Below are positions 59,245 to 64,000 of a DNA stretch of 64,000 nt, piece after piece (position 1 is the stretch's first letter; the number at the start of each line of letters is the position of its first letter). The stretch lies in NCBI GenBank assembly GCA_946406115.1, contig OX291542.1, forward strand, positions 21,525,321-21,589,320. The letters run 5' to 3'. The notes beneath the pieces were generated by a model. It was not told the DNA's origin and did no database searches. It saw only the letters and a list, made by a program, of their open reading frames with translations. The position numbers were made by a program, and so were the translations under genes. The DNA is from Apoda limacodes (Eukaryota > Arthropoda > Insecta > Lepidoptera > Limacodidae).

Positions 59245-59633
59245 ATCCTTTGAGCGAAGCACCAGCAGCAAGTCTTTTTGACAAATCCTTTATTATTCTT
59301 TTTGTATCAGATGAATATGGGCCCTTGCCGTAGTTTCGTAGTATATCTGCGTCATTTGCGTAATTGTTCCTCGTCAGCTGCTGCACCAGCCTTTGTTGAC
59401 GTGACCTGGACGTGAGATGGAGCTAGCGTGTCGACATCCGTGGTTTCCCATACTATAGTACGTCCTAGGTTCCATGGTAATAAGGTTGCACCATCAGGCC
59501 TCCTACCATCGTCCCTTAGCATACCACAAGGTACCAAAATAGATAGATGCCGTGGCAAGAGACCTGCGTATAAGATCGTTAATGGCAGCGTGATGATCAA
59601 AGCGACTAGCGCTCTTAGAACAGGATAAACCAT
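59245..59633 (-). pseudogene. Retroelement C-terminal RPDG/WDAT-domain fragment
   Basis: The minus strand reads [39 protein letters not shown] and TSTKAGAAADEEQLRK up to a stop (59352). In a shifted frame it continues as KGPYSSDTKRIIKDLSKRLA (about 59260-59325). The motif RDDG.RPDG..L.PW....VW..T.VDTLAPSHV is the best-preserved example in the window, with RPDG intact but WDAT changed to WETT. The N-terminal 30 residues ([16 protein letters not shown]) look like the aligned helix of this family with substitutions rather than a membrane segment. It is a fragment with a frameshift, and no reverse transcriptase is adjacent. Confidence 0.65.
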
Positions 59634-60002
59634 GATTTCCTAGGTCATCTCCCAAAAAACCACAAGTACATGTATGCGGCTTACAAACTTTTATTCCAAG
59701 ACGTAAAGAAATCGCTATTCGTTATGTGTTAGGATTTAATAAAATTGCCAAATTAAGAAATTCTAGTTTATTCTAATTGTAATAAATTACTTCAATCACA
59801 AAGAGCCAACCACTAACACGCTTCAAATACAAATTTTAAAACAACCTTGCATTTGCAAACACCAAAAACGACAATGTAAGCCAAAGTTTATTTGTTTGTG
59901 CCATACGGGCCAGACTCGTAAATTTTTATGCTCAAATATACTTTATCTTTTTGTTAGATACAGCATGCAAAAATGTCCACAAACAAACAAACATATAATT
60001 AT

Positions 60003-60060
60003 CATTCCGTGCGGGGATCGAACCGCGAATGACAATGGGAGCGCGATTTTATTACCGCCG
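60003..60060 (-). mobile_element. tRNA-like SINE fragment, minus strand
   Basis: On the minus strand CGCGGTTCGATCCCCGCACG contains a box B-like GGTTCGATCCCC (60013-60024), preceded by GCGCTCCCATTGTCATT. The upstream half with box A is not clear. It is a SINE piece rather than a tRNA gene. Confidence 0.5.
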
Positions 60061-62190
60061 TGACGCATTTCTATAGCAACACCTTTATTATTTTTAACGT
60101 GCTCTAGCTTCACTAAGGTTTTATTATCGCGTAGAAGTCGTTAATAGACATTTAACCACAACTTAGCACCAAATATACCGTCATTTATAACATTGTTTGG
60201 CATTAGTGGCATTATCAATGCTATTATAAAATTAGCGCTCTAATTAGTGTCTTAACGAATGTTTTGTGTCTATTAACGCAATAATTAGCGACATAGAGCA
60301 TTAGTGTGGCTCCACTATTAGGTATTTCAATGCATTTATTAGATACATGTATTTTTTTAACCCGAATAAAGGTAGTTTCCATTTCTTTATTTCAATTATT
60401 AAAAATTTTCAAAAAAATTATGACCGCTTGTCGCCTGAAATATAAAATAGTGAATGAGAAAATTTAAAGTAAACAACTTCCAACCACAACTTTTGATTTA
60501 AAGCTCTCAGTGGATTATATACCTAACTGTAAACTCTGTGAAACTTATCTCTGTGTAGCGGAACAAGAAGTCTCAGGTGAATGTAAGTTAGCCAAAGTCT
60601 CCAAGAAGAAGCTATTTAAGTATAAAAGCATTGTAGGAAAGAAAACATTCATTTTTCTGTTTTATGGAACTTTTTTATAGCTTTTTAAAATAAAATATAT
60701 GGAAAATATATCTTATATATAATATAACTATTATAGGTATCTATTACAAATAAAAAAAAAACAATTTCTAGGATATTTATACTAGATATTTATTATTGAA
60801 AATTTACTGAAATCGTTTTTTGTGTAAAACTTTGTCTTTTCTCAATATGCAAATTATGTCTTTACTTAAGTTCATTAAATTCACTTTAGCGGCTAAGTCA
60901 TTCAAAGGTAACAAACAAAGTGATTGATATAGGTTATTAGAACTACTCATAAAATTTTCTCTCGAAATCCAGACTCCGGCGTACTCTAGAATGTTCCAAA
61001 TAATCTCCCGGGATGCAAGCTGATTTTTTGCTAAATTTAAACAAGATTAATTTAACAATTTAGCTGCATAGAAGATGACAAACTCACAGGCAGACAAACT
61101 TTTTCATATAGGTATACCAGCGCTAAAAACGATCTGGCATTTATCGGTTTTCAAGATAATATTGGATACATTTCTGCAAAATTTTAAGAAAAATTAATTT
61201 AGCAGTTTAACCGTAAAAAAGTATGAAACATGCTAATAGACAGGACACGCTTTTGTGAAGTGGTGTAGGTAGTATGGATAATATGAGTAGGTAAATATTT
61301 TTAAAATCAGTGTTGCCCAATTGGATTTTATGATTTTTAACGTTCTGCTTCGTAAAATTTGACATGGGTAGTTATTGGATGGGTAACCTAATCTCACACT
61401 GAGCGAGCTCAATATTAATTGTGTTATATAGGTCTTGTAGTAAGCTACTAGAAATGTAAGCTTCATTCTCCTGTTGACATTTTCTATACACACAAAAAAA
61501 TATTTAACAAAAATATATTACAACGCTAAAATGATAATATTTTTTATAACAACCCAAACGGCCTATTTATTCCGAATGATTCAATGGAGCCTTTTCAATG
61601 TCAAAACTGTCGTTATAGCGACGTCCTTTCAAAGAAACAAGGTTGAACGGATCAAACGTGCCAACAAATGTAAATGATAGATAAGTAAGAAGATAATCGA
61701 ATATAGGTAGGTATTTTATGATAAATCTAGCTATGCATTATTTTCTTAATGCTCACAATACATAAATAACCACTTTCGGATTTTTTATTTATTTTTATGT
61801 GTTTTGTATTGACATCAAGGATTTAATCCCACGACGAGAGCAAATAGTGCTGAAAAAAAAGCCACATTATGATGTGGGCTAGGCATGTGCGGACAATCTC
61901 TTTTTACCCAACATTTTAGACCTGCGTGACAAAGTGAGCCTGACACTACATGACTGATTCTGATATGGTATACCTATCTGGGCTAAGGATGCTTTAAGTA
62001 TCCTTAAAGTCGTAAAATCCGAACTTCATAGCTTAGTCGTTGTTGTATGCGTGAGTGCGTTCTTTTATGTTATTTGACTGGTTTCGTAGTTGGTTGGTTG
62101 GCCGCTGGCAGTGCCTTCGGGTAGAGGAATCTTTCTCTTACTGAGCCCATATAAATTACATTACACAAGTACATATAAATTACATTTTTT
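60061..62190. other. Non-coding A+T-rich stretch
   Basis: No gene is recognised. Open frames of 67-86 codons (61233-61493 and 61474-61677) have no domains. Wording near 61801-61855 (ATCAAGGATTTAATCCCACG) may be another SINE box B remnant. Confidence 0.45.
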
Positions 62191-62285
62191 TTTTGTGAAT
62201 ACATACATATTATACATAAATACACCCAGACACAAATGTTAATCACATAAATGTTTGTCCAGTGTGCGAATCAAAAAGTTTGCAG
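62190..62285 (-). mobile_element. SINE tail-like fragment
   Basis: TACACCCAGACACAAATG, CACATAAATGTTTGTCC and GTGTGCGAATCAAAAAG resemble the body and degraded box B of lepidopteran tRNA-derived SINEs, preceded by a T run at 62183-62195. Weak evidence. Confidence 0.35.
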
Positions 62286-62404
62286 TCTTCATTAATACTA
62301 TAACTCTTAAACTGTCTTCTCTCTACCATCTGTTAGAAGAAGACCTCCTGATTTACAATTCAATGTATTAATTTTGACCATGACATAAAAGTGGAATAGT
62401 GTCA

Positions 62405-63060
62405 ATATTATGGACTTTGGCTTAATCCTCTCAAGCAAACCATAATAATTGGTAGCCCAAAACTCTCTCGAAAATAAATTGGACTGATTTATCCCCAGTC
62501 GATCTAGATGGTATGAATGAATAAATGATCATTATCCAGTTGAGTAAAACAATAAAAAGTCTTGGTATTTATATTGACCGCACGTTATCTTGGATCCCAC
62601 AAGTAAAGGAAAATAGCCGAAAAATCTATACTTCGGTCGGGACTCTGCGAAGATTACGGAAACTTTTACCTTATTCAACGAAAATTGTGCTGGGCGTCTT
62701 TACTTCGACCTTTACTTGATTATGCTGGCATTTGCTGCACTAATCTGACAGTGGAACAACTCAATAGATTGAGCGTCTACAAATTCTGTGCAATTGCTTC
62801 ATTTTTTGACTTCGAAAATATGACTATGTTTCCAATCTGTACTTTAACTGTAAAAGCCATTAATCTATGGAACTCTCTGCCGATAATTTAAGGCAAACAC
62901 AGTCATTTCTTGTTTTCAAGAATTCCTGAAATTCTATTACTTACATACTACTATTTCTTTCTAATTTTCTATAATTTTGACCAACCTCTGGTTATTCAAG
63001 CATATCTATAATTATTAGTTAATTATTGTATGTGTTTATGTATATATATATTAATACCTT
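62405..63060 (+). pseudogene. CR1/Jockey-group LINE relic, C-terminal part
   Basis: The frame near 62408 gives YYGLWLNPLKQTIIIGSPKL, the segment just after the YADD box in these enzymes. Next is IKSLGIYIDRTLSWIPQVKE (62552-62610), SVGTLRRLRKLLPYSTKIVL, then in a shifted frame LRPLLDYAGICCTNLTVEQL (about 62706) and KAINLWNSLPII (about 62856). This is the thumb and C-terminal region, 5' truncated and frameshifted, the same family as 35815-37265. Its 3' UTR seems interrupted by the element at 63075-63395. Confidence 0.8.
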
Positions 63061-63074
63061 TAAACGAGCAATTC

Positions 63075-63395
63075 TTGTATATATATATATATATATATAA
63101 TCTGAATCTCGGAAACGGCCCCACCGATTTTCATGAAATTTAATATGGAGGGGGTTTCGGGGACGATAAATCGATCAAGCAAGGTTTCATTTTTAGAAAA
63201 CGTCGTTTTTGTGATAAACTGAAAAATATGATTTTTCCTGACATCTATTGGCGAGTAGTAATAAGCAACATTAATCTATTTGACAATAGATGGCGTTATT
63301 AAGTAACGCTTAAGCTACTTGACAATAGATGGCGTTGTTTAAAAAAACGAACAACACTTGGTCGGCAGGTACTCTATATTATATAACTATGTATT
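63075..63395 (+). mobile_element. Interspersed repeat, probably inserted into the LINE 3' region
   Basis: A TA microsatellite, then AATCTGAATCTCGGAAACGG, CCGATTTTCATGAAATTTAA, GGGGGTTTCGGGGACGATAA and two copies of GACAATAGATGGCGTT (63282-63297 and 63321-63336). I recall this opening from a common lepidopteran repeat. The limits are approximate. Confidence 0.5.
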
Positions 63396-63660
63396 TTTTG
63401 TATTTGTTTAAGTATTTATATTAGTATGTACATGTATGCTATCTATATAGTAAGTGCATAGGTATATACGTATTTTGTAATATTCTTTATTCTTCTTTAA
63501 AATTTTACTTATGATCCTTTGAGTATCACCTACCTCTTCGTGTCAATATTCCATTACCCAAAGGTTGTCTGGTAGAGATAGCTTTTTAGAGATAAGGCCG
63601 CCGTATTGTGCTATTTCCTTTATTGTTGTTTTGCAATAAATAATATTGTATTGTATGTGT
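63396..63660 (+). mobile_element. LINE 3' UTR end
   Basis: ACCCAAAGGTTGTCTGGTAG, AGATAGCTTTTTAGAGATAA, GGCCGCC and TTGCAATAAATAATATTGTA. This is the same 3' layout as 37185-37268 and probably the continuation of the LINE relic at 62405-63060 beyond an insertion. Confidence 0.6.
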
Positions 63661-64000
63661 ATACAAAATTACTGTAGCCAACACTGTGTGCTTTCACACA
63701 TCTAAAAACTTCCTGTACGCAATGCAACAAACTTTTCCGACCTCGGGTGTTTGTTTTGTTGGTTGCTATAGGCGTTGAGTTTAATAACTCGTGTTTAATA
63801 TCCCTATAATAGGGTAATAGGTAAATTACAGTTTCATAAACTACTATTATCTAAAACTAAACTACTATTATTTTTAATGTGAAATACTGTTATTTTTAGA
63901 GTTCCGTACCCAAAGCTCGACCCTTTTACTTAGTCTACGTTGTGTGTCTGTCTATCTATCCAACCGTTAAATGGCTCTATCTCTTAAATCGTTACAGGTA
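63661..64000. other. Window end with start of a GTTCCGTACC-type repeat
   Basis: AGAGTTCCGTACCCAAAGCT at 63898 and the GTCTGTCTATCTATCC run resemble the GGGTTCCGTA repeats elsewhere. It is cut by the window end. Confidence 0.4.

Overview
The window looks like repeat-dense, A+T-rich nuclear DNA of an insect, most likely a moth or butterfly (Lepidoptera). The evidence is the repeat vocabulary: non-LTR retrotransposons of the Jockey/CR1 group, tRNA-headed and 5S-like short elements, short elements opening with ATTATAAATGCGAAAGT and closing near AGCTAGT, and CGGCCAAGTGCGAGTCGG elements. The order-level call rests on recalled resemblance to lepidopteran repeats, not on a search. I see no intact host gene, no rRNA, no functional tRNA and no CRISPR. 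The longest open frames are retrotransposon reverse transcriptases, all truncated or interrupted. Spliced host exons shorter than about 60 codons could be missed.

Layout. (1) 1-19740 is a tandem array of a unit of about 9.57 kb: copy 1 at 1-9577, copy 2 at 9578-19146, and a third copy broken off at 19740. The window opens inside the array. Each unit carries two direct-repeat blocks of 446-472 bp, two interleaved pairs of inverted repeats, short non-autonomous elements and a fragment of a retroelement C-terminal domain (RPDG...WDAT type). (2) 19741-41430 is a graveyard of small elements: 5S-like SINEs at 20.8 and 32.0 kb, tRNA-headed SINE material at 28.1-29.2 kb, a mariner-type MITE at 33.2 kb, a piggyBac-type MITE at 38.8 kb, and three LINE relics (26-28, 29.2-30.1 and 35.8-37.3 kb), each with the reverse transcriptase core deleted. 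(3) 41430-44857 is LINE-A, with a long endonuclease-reverse transcriptase frame cut off near its C-terminus. (4) 44858-50540 and 52562-58244 are the 5683-bp arms of a nearly perfect inverted duplication with a 2021-bp spacer. Both arms carry LINE-B, 5' truncated and with one in-frame stop between its endonuclease remnant and reverse transcriptase. The right copy is complete to its C-terminus; the left copy ends at the arm boundary. (5) 58960-64000 returns to scattered relics: another RPDG...WDAT fragment, SINE pieces, and a LINE 3' part interrupted by another element.

No genes here appear to work together. The main interest is structural. Two recent large duplications, one tandem and one inverted, lie within 64 kb. 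Because LINE-B and a second repeat run unbroken across both ends of the right arm, the right arm can be read as the source and the left arm as the derived copy. Such architecture occurs in sex-chromosome or heterochromatic DNA, but assembly error must be excluded first.
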